38,408 nt of DNA from an uncultured Ruminococcus sp. (GCA_902776975.1 CACYSI010000015.1:1-38408); one strand, 5' to 3'; shown: positions 1 to 7,873, numbered from the stretch's first letter. Made by a program: numbers and translations. The notes: generated by a model not told the origin, from the letters alone.

Positions 1-11
1 AATAAGTGTTT

Positions 12-84
12 ATGGTAATGTAAAATTATTTATGTAAAAATCTCTTGTTCTCTAAACTTTTTTGCGCGAACTTTACATTACCAT
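12..84. repeat. 13-bp perfect inverted repeat flanking 47 bp
   Basis: ATGGTAATGTAAA at 12-24 is the exact reverse complement of TTTACATTACCAT at 72-84. The AT-rich interior has no coding sequence. It lies directly upstream of the point where the DUF1273-like remnant at 98 loses its reading frame. It could be a miniature inverted-repeat element, an insertion-sequence end or a recombination site. No flanking target duplication was established. Confidence 0.5.
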
Positions 85-97
85 TTACTTTTCATAA

Positions 98-214
98 ATC
101 GTCGATAACAGCGACGTCGTAATCAGCTATGTGATCCGCGATTACGGCGGCGCAGCAACCGCTGTGAAATATGCAAAGCGCTGCAATAAGCCTGTCATCG
201 ATCTATCTGACTAA
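98..214 (+). pseudogene. C-terminal remnant of a SLOG/DUF1273-like protein
   Basis: From 98 to the TAA at 212-214 there is a 38-codon open frame, preceded by an in-frame TAA at 95-97 and without any start codon. It reads IVDNSDVVISYV, then IRDYGGAATAVKYAKRCNKP, then VIDLSD. The pattern of a hydrophobic strand, a glycine-rich GGA turn, a helix with A-x-K-Y-A-K and a final hydrophobic strand resembles the C-terminus of DUF1273 (YpsA/SLOG Rossmann) proteins, where a small-residue loop precedes the last helix. The rest of the gene is absent; a 13-bp inverted repeat (12-84) lies just upstream. The family call rests on one short motif and is tentative. It is followed at once by a strong terminator, as expected for a genuine gene end. 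Confidence 0.4.
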
Positions 215-250
215 GAACACCTCATCCCAGCAGGATGAGGTGTTCTTTAT
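215..250. terminator. Bidirectional terminator between gene remnant and hsdS
   Basis: A perfect 13-bp stem (GAACACCTCATCC at 215-227 with GGATGAGGTGTTC at 233-245) closes a 5-nt loop and is followed by TTTATT on the plus strand. It serves the plus-strand remnant ending at 214 and is positioned to terminate the minus-strand hsd operon, whose last codon is at 258. Confidence 0.8.
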
Positions 251-257
251 TAAGCGT

Positions 258-1745
258 TTATTTCAGCTTTTCGCATAACGGTAATAGCTCGTCGAGCTTG
301 GCGACAATGCGCTTCTGTTCTGCAAGAGGTGGAAGAACAACAACTGTCTTTGAAATTGCATCTAAAACCCAGTTCTTATTACCAACACCGCGCGTGTTCT
401 CTGTTGCCTGTTCTTGAACCAGAGGGCTTTTTAGCAAGAAATACAGAAAACGCTCATCAATACAACTATGGCTGTATTTAAGCAAAGCAACACTCACGAA
501 CAGACTAAATGGTTCATCAGTATCAATTATTGCTGGGACACCTGTTGTTCCAACCTTTGATAAAAGCATGTCACCACGTTGTGGATCACATCTTGAAAAC
601 AATTCAATATGCTCTTCTTCAGTTATGAATTTTGTGTTATCAAGTGACAGAATTCCGTTGCTCATATCTTTGACCGACACGAATTTCACACCACTTGTCG
701 CATACTTTGGAGTCCTATGCGTTCCATCAGTGAGCTTATTTAAGATACTGCCAAGATACGCCCATCTCCAAGAATCTGGAATGTCAAACGGAATTACATC
801 AACAGAGGGAATATCCAATCCTTCTGTGCGTTTATCCTTTTTGATTTTGCCTTCCTTGATCAGGCGTTGCTTTTCAATCTGAATCTGATTATACAGCTCT
901 TCGCCCGTGCCTTCTTCGGGACGCTGCTCAACCAGTTTGCCCTGAATTGCCATCTGAAGGAGAGACTTCTGCATATCCGAGGGAAAGCGCTTGTTGAAGG
1001 CCTCAAGCTTGGTCCATGCCTGTTCATAGCGGTCGATCAAGGGCAACAGCTCTTCGATCTTAGCGACTATGCGCTTCTGCTCCGCAAGGGGTGGAAGAGG
1101 AATCACAAGTTCTTGAATTCTCTTAATTGCCAGCTTTGGTTGCCCGACTTTGGTTGTGACATCAGCTATTTGATTTTGCACAAGTGAGGATTGCAAGCAT
1201 TTGACAAGCCACGCCTGATCAATAAGTTGAAAAACCAGTCTATCTGCATTTTCCGTGAGATTTGCCCCATCAAGCTCTGGCGGTATTGTTCCTACTGCAC
1301 CAATCGTTCCTGCAACTGTGATATATACATCCTCTTTATTGATAATATAGCGCGAGATAGAAGGGTAATTATCCTCTGGGACATAAAGCAAATTGTCAGT
1401 AAGAACAGACGATTTTTTCATATCTGAGACTCTAATATAAATATGCCCCGTGTTTTCTTCTGTTAATCGTCTTCCAGCAGGAATCCTTTTTCCTCCCAAA
1501 ACTGACGTGACAGATCCAAGTTTAATCCACTTCCAGCTCTCAGGAATATCAAACGGGATTTCATCCTCGGTGATTTCGGGTAGAGTTTTTCCCTTTTTGA
1601 TTTTGCCTTCTGCGATCAGCTTTTGTTTTTCAGTCTGTATCTGCTGATAGAGTTCTTCGGCGGTGCCTTCTTCGGGGCGCTGCTCGACCAGCTTGCCTTG
1701 AACGGCTAACTGCAGAATACTGCTCTTTAATTCCTGCGGCGTCAT
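258..1745 (-). CDS. hsdS: Type I restriction-modification specificity subunit HsdS
   Basis: HsdS recognises the bipartite DNA target and directs the HsdM2S methylase and HsdR2M2S nuclease complexes. The 495-residue protein has the expected two target-recognition domains, each opening with an IPxSWxWxxLG motif (about residues 65-77 and 320-332) and closing with PLPPLAEQKRIVAKIEELLPL or VVLPPLAEQKRIVAKLDELL. Two near-identical spacer segments containing QGKLVEQRPEEGT (about 15-30 and 268-282) precede the recognition domains. This internal duplication is typical of the family and is also visible as a DNA direct repeat. The ATG overlaps the hsdM stop (ATGA, 1742-1745), so translation is coupled. 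It is the last gene of the operon and ends just before the terminator at 215-250. No second or partial hsdS is in the window, so allele shuffling cannot be shown here. Confidence 0.95.
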   Translation of the reverse strand: MTPQELKSSILQLAVQGKLVEQRPEEGTAEELYQQIQTEKQKLIAEGKIKKGKTLPEITEDEIPFDIPESWKWIKLGSVTSVLGGKRIPAGRRLTEENTGHIYIRVSDMKKSSVLTDNLLYVPEDNYPSISRYIINKEDVYITVAGTIGAVGTIPPELDGANLTENADRLVFQLIDQAWLVKCLQSSLVQNQIADVTTKVGQPKLAIKRIQELVIPLPPLAEQKRIVAKIEELLPLIDRYEQAWTKLEAFNKRFPSDMQKSLLQMAIQGKLVEQRPEEGTGEELYNQIQIEKQRLIKEGKIKKDKRTEGLDIPSVDVIPFDIPDSWRWAYLGSILNKLTDGTHRTPKYATSGVKFVSVKDMSNGILSLDNTKFITEEEHIELFSRCDPQRGDMLLSKVGTTGVPAIIDTDEPFSLFVSVALLKYSHSCIDERFLYFLLKSPLVQEQATENTRGVGNKNWVLDAISKTVVVLPPLAEQKRIVAKLDELLPLCEKLK

Positions 1746-3220
1746 TCTTCTTTACCTCCGAGGATAGCGGTTATCTCAGCGAGAACACGGTCGATCTCTG
1801 CGTTCAGCGAGGCGCGTTCTTCCTCGTATTTCTGAATCAGGTCGCGCGGATCGAGGATGACCTCTTCTTCGTGAGGATAGCCGCACTGATCAAGATTATA
1901 GCCGAGGTCCTCCGTCAGCTCTTGATAGGTAAAGCTGTTTGCCTTGTCAAAGCCGTCGATGTTGATTTCTTTGCGGTTGTCCCACCAATCCAGAACAGGC
2001 TGAAAATGCTCAAGCTTCATCGGCTTTGTCTTGCTGAAATGCTTGTAGCCCTCGGGCATATCCAGACGGTAGAACCAAGTGTTCTCGGTCTTGCCTGTAT
2101 GGTCGAAGAATAGGATATTCGTCGTGATGGATGTATAGGGAGAGAAGACGCTACTCGGCATACGGATGATCGTATGCAGATTAAATTCGGACAGCAGCTT
2201 CTTTTTCAGATTGATCTTCGCGTTATCGGTGCCAAACAGGAAGCCGTCGGGCAAGATAACGGCGGCTCTACCGTTCTTCTTCAAGCGATACATGATAACC
2301 GCCATAAACAGATCAGCGGTCTCGCTGGATGCAAGGTCGTCGGGGAAATGGTTTTTAACATCGGCCTTCTCGCTGCCGCCGTATGGGGGATTCATCAGGA
2401 TGACGTCTACACGGTCATCATCTGTGTAGTCAAGGACGTCTCTCAAAAGGCTGTTGTCGTGATAGACCTCGGGGACATCCAGATCGTGCAGCAGCATATT
2501 TGTAATGCACAGCATATACGGAAACTGCTTCTTCTCAATACCGTAGATAGAATGGCTGTATGCGGCTTCGTCCTCGGTGGTCTTAACCTTAGGCTTTAGT
2601 GCCTTCAGCCAAGAGGTGATAAAGCCGCCCGTTCCACAGGCGTAATCGGCCATTTTTTCGCCGATCTGAGGATCAATCCTCTGCGCCATAAAGTCGGTAA
2701 CAGCACGGGGTGTGTAGAATTCACCAGCCGATCCTGCGCTCTGCAGCTCTTTGAGGATGGTCTCGTAGATTTCGCCGAAGGCGTGGCTCTCTTCGTAATC
2801 ATCAAGCTGCAGCTCGTCAATGACGTTGATGACCTGACGCAGCAAAACGCCATCCTTCATATAGTTGTTGGCGTCGGCGAAGGTGGTCTGCACGATAGCC
2901 TTCTTCAAGGGAGTGTTAGCATCTACGGGGAGTGCCTTCAAGGTCGGGAAAAGTGTATTGTTGACGAAGTTCATAAGCGCATCGCCAGTCATAGCGTCGC
3001 CCGATCTGTCATCGTGCGCCCAATTAACCCAACGGCAATTCTCGGGGATGATGGATTCATAGTCTTCATCATCGAACATCCAGTCCTGCTCTTTGGCGTC
3101 ATACACCTTCAAGAACAGCATCCACGAAATCTGCTCGATTCTTTGCGCATCGCCATTTATTCCCGAATCATTACGCATGATATCTCTGATTCGTTTTACA
3201 AAGCCTGATAAGTTACTCAT
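1742..3220 (-). CDS. hsdM: Type I restriction-modification DNA methyltransferase HsdM
   Basis: HsdM transfers a methyl group from S-adenosylmethionine to adenine N6 in the sequence chosen by HsdS, and is needed for restriction too. At 492 residues it has normal length. The N-terminal helical HsdM_N region covers about 1-140. The N6_Mtase core carries GEFYTPRAV (166-174), the SAM-binding motif DYACGTGGF (192-200) and the catalytic NPPY (277-280). A charged helical C-terminus (about 450-490) fits the arm that contacts HsdS. The start ATG (3218-3220) overlaps the last base of the hsdR TAA, and its own stop overlaps the hsdS start, which shows a tightly coupled R-M-S operon. All catalytic motifs look intact. 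Confidence 0.97.
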   Translation of the reverse strand: MSNLSGFVKRIRDIMRNDSGINGDAQRIEQISWMLFLKVYDAKEQDWMFDDEDYESIIPENCRWVNWAHDDRSGDAMTGDALMNFVNNTLFPTLKALPVDANTPLKKAIVQTTFADANNYMKDGVLLRQVINVIDELQLDDYEESHAFGEIYETILKELQSAGSAGEFYTPRAVTDFMAQRIDPQIGEKMADYACGTGGFITSWLKALKPKVKTTEDEAAYSHSIYGIEKKQFPYMLCITNMLLHDLDVPEVYHDNSLLRDVLDYTDDDRVDVILMNPPYGGSEKADVKNHFPDDLASSETADLFMAVIMYRLKKNGRAAVILPDGFLFGTDNAKINLKKKLLSEFNLHTIIRMPSSVFSPYTSITTNILFFDHTGKTENTWFYRLDMPEGYKHFSKTKPMKLEHFQPVLDWWDNRKEINIDGFDKANSFTYQELTEDLGYNLDQCGYPHEEEVILDPRDLIQKYEEERASLNAEIDRVLAEITAILGGKEE

Positions 3221-5556
3221 TATGCTACCTCACTGTATATCTCTTCTTCAAGCTCTTTGACGGCCTTGAGATAACCGTCCCTGCCACCGAAATAACTGGC
3301 GATCTTGGAAGGCTTGCCGATCTTCATAAACGGATCGAGTTTGAGTATATCCGTTTTCTCAATCTCATAGATGCCCGTGTTCATATACTTGTCGAGCAAA
3401 GCCTCCAGCACTTCGCGGGCTACTCCGCTGTATCTGGAGAAGAAGTCGCGCTTCTTGACGTTTTCGGCTCGCTCCCTGCGGGTCAGCGGCTTGCGGTCAA
3501 ATGCGACGTGACAGATAAAGTCAAAGTCATCGACGTCTGACATACCCTGATCGGCCTTCATCTGTTCAAGGTCGATGCCTCGTTCTAAAAGCATCTTGCG
3601 GATGTTATCCTTCTTCGGGTCCTTGCGCCACTGCAGGATGAAGTTATCAAGGGACGCATATTCGCCGAGGATGTTGGATTTGGTGTAGTCGGTGATGCTC
3701 TCCTGACGCAGCAGTCTTCCGTCAGCGTCATAGACCGATACGGTTTTGAAGATGACCTCAACACGACAGCCGTCTTTATCGACGATGGGCTTTACCTTCG
3801 GAGTCGGCGGATCAATCGGACCGTCAATCGGACCGACTGGCGGCTCTTCGCCGCTTGGCTGCGGCGGTTTGTAGTTCGGATCTATCTCGATAGGACCGTC
3901 CCATTCGGGATCGGCAAACAGACGCGACACATTACGGAAGTCCATAACGACGAAATGCGTCTTGCCTTCTTTCTCGCGCAGACGAGTTCCGCGACCGATT
4001 ATCTGTTTGAATTCCGTCATTGAACCAATCATTTCATCAAGCACGATGAGCTTTGTCATCTTGCAGTCGGCACCAGTGGAAAGCAGCTTGGATGTTGTGG
4101 CGATAACGGGATAGGGAGCTGATACGGATATAAAGTAGTCGAGCTTGCTCTTTCCGTAGAGATCGGAGCCTGTGATCCTGACACAATAGTCGGGATTCTG
4201 TTTGACCATATCCGAGTTCAGATTGACAAGAGCCTGTCGCATCCGCTCGGCTGCGTCTTCAGTGGCGCAGAAGACGATGGTCTTTGCCATACGGTCTGTG
4301 GCTTTCAGATAGTTGGTGATCTCAGTCGCTACCTGTTGGATGCGGTCTTCGATGACGATATTATAGTCGTAATCGCTGTTGGTATAGATGCGATCCTCAA
4401 TAGGATTGCCGTATTTATCAAGCTGACCAGCGGTAGGTCTCCAGCCATCACCGATGTCTGTAGTGATGTTGATGACCTTGAACGGTGCCAAGAAGCCATC
4501 CTCGATGCCTTCTCTGAGAGAATAGGTATAAAGCGGATCGCCGAAGTAGTTGATGTTGGAGACATACTTCGTCTCTTTCGGCGTTGCCGTCATACCGATC
4601 TGTGTGGCGTTCTTGAAGTATTCGAGGATAAGACGCCATTTGCTATCCTCTTTCGCCGATCCTCTGTGGCACTCGTCAACGATGATCAGGTCAAAGAAGT
4701 CGGGCTTGAAGAGCTGGCTGAAGTGATCTTCTCCGTCTTCGCCGACAAGCTGCTGATATAACGAGAAGTAGACCTGATGGGATGTAATGGTGCTTGCATC
4801 GTCTTTCGATACGTTTATCTTATGGGTGACCTTCTCCAACGGAGCAAAGTCTTGTTGGATAGACTGATCCACAAGGATATTGCGGTCAGCTAAATACAAT
4901 ATTTTCTTTTTCAATCCGCTTTTCAGAAGTCGATAGACAATCTGAAAGGCGGTATATGTTTTACCCGTGCCTGTAGCCATGACGAGTAGAATTCTGTCCT
5001 GTCCTTGCGCAATAGCATCTAAGGTGCGATTGATGGCAATTCGCTGATAATAGCGCGGCGGGTAAGTGTTCTGGCTCGAGTAGTAAGGCTGCTCAATAAT
5101 GGTTTCCTGATTTTCCGAGAAGTCGCCGTTCGCTTGGCGTTCAGCCTTATAACGGGCAATCAGCTCTTCTTCGGTGGGAAATTCATCAAGCGCGATCTCG
5201 CGCTCTTTACCTGTGAGAAAGTCGTGCTCGGCAAAGCCGTCCCCGTTTGAGCTATACGCGAAGGGCAGATCAAGCATCTGAGCATATGTGATAGCTTGCT
5301 GCATACCGAAGGAAACGGAATGGTTGTTGTCCTTTGCCTCGACAACGGCGATAGGATAATTCGGCGCGAGATACAGAAGATAGTCGGCAAACTTCGGCTT
5401 CTCACGGACAGTAAGATTGCCTTTGAGGTTGATTCGTCCGTCAGTGAGTTTGGTCTCCATCGTGATTTTTCTGACATCCCATTTGCTTGTGATCGCAGGG
5501 GTGATGTATTGCAGCTTTATATCTTCTTCTGACATATCTTTCTTTGACAGTATCAT
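3220..5556 (-). CDS. hsdR: Type I restriction enzyme endonuclease/translocase subunit HsdR
   Basis: HsdR cuts unmethylated DNA after ATP-driven translocation. From the ATG at 5554-5556 it has 778 residues, a length typical of the EcoEI-like R subunits. The N-terminal PD-(D/E)xK nuclease is visible as D58, then E73 and K75 in VVEAKD. The SF2 helicase motor has Walker A MATGTGKT (193-200), DECH (294-297), then GMTATPK and the motif VI region QIIGRGTRLR. An EcoEI_R_C-like domain ends the protein. I prefer this ATG over the GTG at 5560-5562 because GGAGG at 5564-5568 sits 7 nt from the ATG but only 1 nt from the GTG. The regulator gene upstream stops at 5559, so the two genes are nearly contiguous. 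A proline-rich stretch around 590-615 is a likely linker. Nothing suggests inactivation. Confidence 0.95.
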   Translation of the reverse strand: MILSKKDMSEEDIKLQYITPAITSKWDVRKITMETKLTDGRINLKGNLTVREKPKFADYLLYLAPNYPIAVVEAKDNNHSVSFGMQQAITYAQMLDLPFAYSSNGDGFAEHDFLTGKEREIALDEFPTEEELIARYKAERQANGDFSENQETIIEQPYYSSQNTYPPRYYQRIAINRTLDAIAQGQDRILLVMATGTGKTYTAFQIVYRLLKSGLKKKILYLADRNILVDQSIQQDFAPLEKVTHKINVSKDDASTITSHQVYFSLYQQLVGEDGEDHFSQLFKPDFFDLIIVDECHRGSAKEDSKWRLILEYFKNATQIGMTATPKETKYVSNINYFGDPLYTYSLREGIEDGFLAPFKVINITTDIGDGWRPTAGQLDKYGNPIEDRIYTNSDYDYNIVIEDRIQQVATEITNYLKATDRMAKTIVFCATEDAAERMRQALVNLNSDMVKQNPDYCVRITGSDLYGKSKLDYFISVSAPYPVIATTSKLLSTGADCKMTKLIVLDEMIGSMTEFKQIIGRGTRLREKEGKTHFVVMDFRNVSRLFADPEWDGPIEIDPNYKPPQPSGEEPPVGPIDGPIDPPTPKVKPIVDKDGCRVEVIFKTVSVYDADGRLLRQESITDYTKSNILGEYASLDNFILQWRKDPKKDNIRKMLLERGIDLEQMKADQGMSDVDDFDFICHVAFDRKPLTRRERAENVKKRDFFSRYSGVAREVLEALLDKYMNTGIYEIEKTDILKLDPFMKIGKPSKIASYFGGRDGYLKAVKELEEEIYSEVA

Positions 5557-5558
5557 CT

Positions 5559-5771
5559 TCACGCCTCCTTCTCGGGGATAACTTCCATGATGTCTTCGAT
5601 CTTGCAGTCCAGAGCTTCGCAGATCTTGACGAGCGTTTCAACCTTTACCGATTTGTTGTGGCCCATGTTGGCAACGGCGTTGGTTGTGATTCCAGCTTTC
5701 TTGCACAGCTCTGTCTTCGTCAGCCCTTTATCAATAAGTAGCTTCCACAGCCTGTTGTAGCTTACAGCCAT
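5559..5771 (-). CDS. Small Cro/CI-family (XRE) regulator of the hsd operon
   Basis: A 70-residue single-domain helix-turn-helix protein of the Cro/C1 type. Residues about 8-60 form the five-helix fold: LTKTELCKKAGITTNAVANM holds the two DNA-contacting helices, and VETLVKICEALDCKIEDIMEV is the classical closing helix pair. The start has AGGAGG 7 nt upstream. It is the first gene of the xre-hsdR-hsdM-hsdS operon, ending 2 nt before the preferred hsdR start. Small XRE proteins of this size often control restriction genes (C proteins), delaying nuclease expression after entry into a new host. A 20-bp-period direct repeat overlaps the operon -35 box and is a natural autoregulatory target. The regulatory role is inferred from context. 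Confidence 0.85.
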   Translation of the reverse strand: MAVSYNRLWKLLIDKGLTKTELCKKAGITTNAVANMGHNKSVKVETLVKICEALDCKIEDIMEVIPEKEA

Positions 5772-5815
5772 AGCGATTCCTCCTGCCTTTTGAGTCGTTA
5801 ATGCCTCACAAATAT

Positions 5816-5844
5816 ACTATAGCATAGCCCTATGAGTTTTTCAA
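5816..5844 (-). promoter_or_regulatory. Sigma-A promoter of the xre-hsdRMS operon
   Basis: On the minus strand, -35 TTGAAA (5839-5844) and -10 TATAGT (5816-5821) are separated by exactly 17 nt, about 45 nt upstream of the xre start. The -35 lies inside the promoter-proximal copy of the direct repeat at 5833-5864. Confidence 0.7.
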
Positions 5845-5864
5845 TATTATATTGAGTTTTTCAA
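5833..5864 (-). promoter_or_regulatory. Tandem 12-bp direct repeat, candidate operator of the XRE regulator
   Basis: TTGAAAAACTCA (minus strand) occurs exactly twice, at 5853-5864 and 5833-5844, with a 20-bp period, close to two helical turns. The second copy contains the -35 box. Two same-face sites overlapping a promoter is the arrangement expected for a repressor or C-protein operator. Binding by the 5559-5771 protein is inferred. Confidence 0.55.
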
Positions 5865-5967
5865 GTGAAAAAATTTTCAGATTACCCCTCCCATTATGAT
5901 ACGTTTAACTATAGTAGAGATACCAAACTAAATAAAAATCTTACACTGAAAGGTATCTGGTGATAAA

Positions 5968-6201
5968 ATGAACGCAACTAACACAACTGAATATAAACTT
6001 CCTAGGATGAGAACGATCCCGAAAGCCTACGAAGAAATCAAGGCTTTAGACCCCGAAACCTCACTGAGTATGCGGGGGCTGAGAAAAATAATCGGCAGCG
6101 GTCAAATTCCGACTGTGAAGATTGCCAATAAAGTTTTGATCAATCTGGACTTGCTAATCGAGTGGTTGGCATGCTATAATACAAGCACTGTTGGTGCTTA
6201 A
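5968..6201 (+). CDS. Excisionase-like helix-turn-helix protein
   Basis: A 77-residue protein. Residues about 28-70 resemble the HTH_17/excisionase winged-helix motif: LSMRGLRKIIGSGQIPTVKI then ANKVLINLDLLIEWL, with a recognition helix, a G-x-I-P-x-x-K-I wing and the closing L-x-x-x-L-x-x-x-W-L pattern. It is 23 nt upstream of the integrase, in the same direction, the usual place for a recombination directionality factor. Its ribosome site is weak (GGTG 5 nt before the ATG). An AGATACC/GGTATCT inverted repeat (5918-5924 and 5952-5958) spans the leader and ends just before that site. It could instead be a transcriptional regulator of the element; the excisionase role is inferred from fold and position. 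Confidence 0.7.
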   Translation: MNATNTTEYKLPRMRTIPKAYEEIKALDPETSLSMRGLRKIIGSGQIPTVKIANKVLINLDLLIEWLACYNTSTVGA

Positions 6202-6224
6202 TCCACGAAAGAGAGGTTAAGCAC

Positions 6225-7454
6225 ATGAAGCCACTTAAAAGAGTGTCCAAGAAAACAGGTGAAGTATCATATCAATTCAGAGTCAATGTTGACTTTAAGG
6301 ACGGTCAGCAGATTATCAAATCTATGACTTGGAAGCCCGACAAAGGTATGACACCTAAACAATTGAATAAGGAGCTGATAAGACAGCAAGTCCTTTTTGA
6401 AGAAAGGGCAAAGCAGGATTATGCTGAGCAGCTTCGGCTTGAAGCCGAAGAGCGAGAGAGAAAACAGAATATCGGTGATCACATCACTTTCAAAGAATTA
6501 GCTGAGAAATGGCTTGATTTGCAGGAATCCAGCAAAGAATACAAGGCAAGCACCATTATAAAGCTGAAGGGATGCAGAGAACGCACCTATAACGCTATCG
6601 GTGATATTTTAGTCTGTAAGTTAGATTTTCTGACTGTTCAGGAGTTTATCACTTCTCTGAGCAAGGATGGTGTAAATCAGCAGACAGGTAAGGGATTGGG
6701 TATTAAAAGTCAAAAGTCCTACCTGATTTTCATTAGTGATGTGATGAAATATGCTAAGCTGTGTGGATTTATACAGCATAATCCATGCAAAGACATTACC
6801 TTCACGAAAACTGCTAGGAAGGATATGAAGGTTTACTCTCTGAAAGAGACTAAACAACTTTTGGCAGCTATCAACGAGAAGGCACCAACTGAATATAAAT
6901 TGCTTTTCAATCTATTAGCTTATAGCGGTATGCGAAAAGGCGAAGCGTTAGGATTAGAGTATAAGGATATTGATTTTGACAGATCGGTTTTGTCGATCAG
7001 GCGAACATCTAATTATCATCAGGGATTCGGAACATATACCGATACCCCGAAAACGAAGTCGAGCATCCGCGATCTGCAGATTGCGCCTTCACTGGTGAAA
7101 ATGATTCAGGAGCTGCATGCCGAGCAGAAAGAGCTTGCCAAGCAGTGTGGCGATCAATGGGTCGATTCAGACAGGCTGTTTGTGAATTGGTGCGGTGAAC
7201 CGCTGCATCCTAACATTCCATATAAATGGCTGCAGAGATTTTGTGAGGCTGAAAAAATCCCCTTCAAGGGATTACATAGTTTCAGACACTTCACGGCAAC
7301 TCACGCTCTGGCGAACGGTATTGACGTGAAAAAAGTCTCTGATATGTTAGGACATAGCCAAACAAGCACGACGATGAACACCTACATTCATTCAGTGCAG
7401 CAGGCAAATGAAGATGCCTGTAATTGTATCGCAAATCTGCTTGAAGCAAGCTAA
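6225..7454 (+). CDS. int: Site-specific tyrosine recombinase/integrase
   Basis: A 409-residue phage/ICE-type integrase that would integrate and excise the island at the adjacent tRNA-Ser gene. Residues about 1-80 form an arm-type DNA-binding region (KKTGEVSYQFRVNVDF) followed by a charged helix. A SAM-like core-binding domain lies at about 88-190 (TFKELAEKWLD). The catalytic domain is complete: R237 (SGMRKGEALGL), probable K276-K278, H351 and R354 (HSFRHFTATH), H377 (LGHSQ) and nucleophile Y387 (MNTY). GAGAGG 8 nt upstream supports the ATG. It ends 108 nt before the tRNA-Ser(GCU) 3' end. All catalytic residues are intact, so the element may still be mobile. Confidence 0.95.
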   Translation: MKPLKRVSKKTGEVSYQFRVNVDFKDGQQIIKSMTWKPDKGMTPKQLNKELIRQQVLFEERAKQDYAEQLRLEAEERERKQNIGDHITFKELAEKWLDLQESSKEYKASTIIKLKGCRERTYNAIGDILVCKLDFLTVQEFITSLSKDGVNQQTGKGLGIKSQKSYLIFISDVMKYAKLCGFIQHNPCKDITFTKTARKDMKVYSLKETKQLLAAINEKAPTEYKLLFNLLAYSGMRKGEALGLEYKDIDFDRSVLSIRRTSNYHQGFGTYTDTPKTKSSIRDLQIAPSLVKMIQELHAEQKELAKQCGDQWVDSDRLFVNWCGEPLHPNIPYKWLQRFCEAEKIPFKGLHSFRHFTATHALANGIDVKKVSDMLGHSQTSTTMNTYIHSVQQANEDACNCIANLLEAS

Positions 7455-7521
7455 ATTGAAATTATGAGCAAGACTATGAGCACGACGAGAGTTTGGATCT
7501 TTTTCCGCAAAGAAAAAGTCC

Positions 7522-7548
7522 CGAAAACGGCTTATATAGCCATTTTCG
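7522..7548 (+). terminator. Hairpin after the integrase gene
   Basis: CGAAAACGGCT (7522-7532) pairs with AGCCATTTTCG (7538-7548) with a single mismatch around a 5-nt loop. There is no clean U-run after it, so it may be a weak terminator or part of the attachment region between int and the tRNA. Confidence 0.4.
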
Positions 7549-7562
7549 AGACCTTCAGGGTT

Positions 7563-7652
7563 TGGCGGAGGACAAGAGATTCGAACTCTCGCGCCGCGTT
7601 AGCGACCTACTCCCTTAGCAGGGGAGCCTCTTCACCACTTGAGTAATCCTCC
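7563..7652 (-). tRNA. tRNA-Ser (anticodon GCU)
   Basis: Read on the minus strand from 7652, a 90-nt tRNA has a 7-bp acceptor stem (GGAGGAT with GTCCTCC, one G-U), an anticodon arm CTCCC-CTGCTAA-GGGAG giving GCT, a long serine-type variable arm, a T-arm with GTTCGAATC and an encoded CCA (7563-7565). It reads AGC/AGU serine codons. Its 3' end is the probable integration target of the neighbouring integrase and remains a complete gene. Confidence 0.95.
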
Positions 7653-7685
7653 ATGTATGCAAAGTAAATATACTTATTATTAAAT

Positions 7686-7774
7686 TGGCGGAGAGAAAGG
7701 GATTCGAACCCTTGGTCCCTTACGGGATCACTAGTTTTCAAGACTAGCTCCTTAAACCACTCGGACATCTCTCC
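7686..7774 (-). tRNA. tRNA-Ser (anticodon UGA)
   Basis: Read from 7774 on the minus strand, 89 nt with acceptor GGAGAGA/TCTCTCC, anticodon arm CTAGT-CTTGAAA-ACTAG giving TGA, a long variable arm, GTTCGAATC T-loop and encoded CCA (7686-7688). It is upstream of tRNA-Ser(GCU) by 33 nt and shares its promoter. Confidence 0.95.
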
Positions 7775-7788
7775 GTAAAGCAAGTAAT

Positions 7789-7817
7789 ATTTTAGCACAG
7801 AATATCGGATAAGTCAA
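7789..7817 (-). promoter_or_regulatory. Promoter of the tRNA-Ser pair
   Basis: Minus strand: -35 TTGACT (7812-7817), 17-nt spacer, -10 TAAAAT (7789-7794), ending 15 nt from the 5' end of tRNA-Ser(UGA). Confidence 0.7.
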
Positions 7818-7873
7818 TAGTTTTGAATGAGTTGGACAAACTATTTTTGTATGAACGGTATTTCACAAAATAC

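Larger units (their letters stand above)
1..7562. mobile_element. Integrative island (partial) carrying type I restriction-modification, targeted to tRNA-Ser
   Basis: Seen: a tyrosine integrase (6225-7454) and a small excisionase-like HTH gene (5968-6201) sit immediately beside the 3' end of tRNA-Ser(GCU), whose encoded CCA end is at 7563. Behind them lie a complete hsdRMS operon with its own regulator and a broken gene remnant. Known: tyrosine integrases commonly recombine at tRNA 3' ends and leave the integrase gene next to the tRNA. Inferred: the right end of the element lies in or just beside the tRNA 3' end (about 7562-7585). I found no second copy of the tRNA-Ser 3' sequence between 1 and 257, so the left attachment site is probably outside the window. 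The alternative is an old, fixed island whose left end has decayed. Confidence 0.55.

Noticed and set aside
1-257. Left attachment site of the tRNA-Ser island
   Set aside because: No copy of the tRNA-Ser(GCU) 3' end (GATTCGAA core with GGCGGAGG) was found here.
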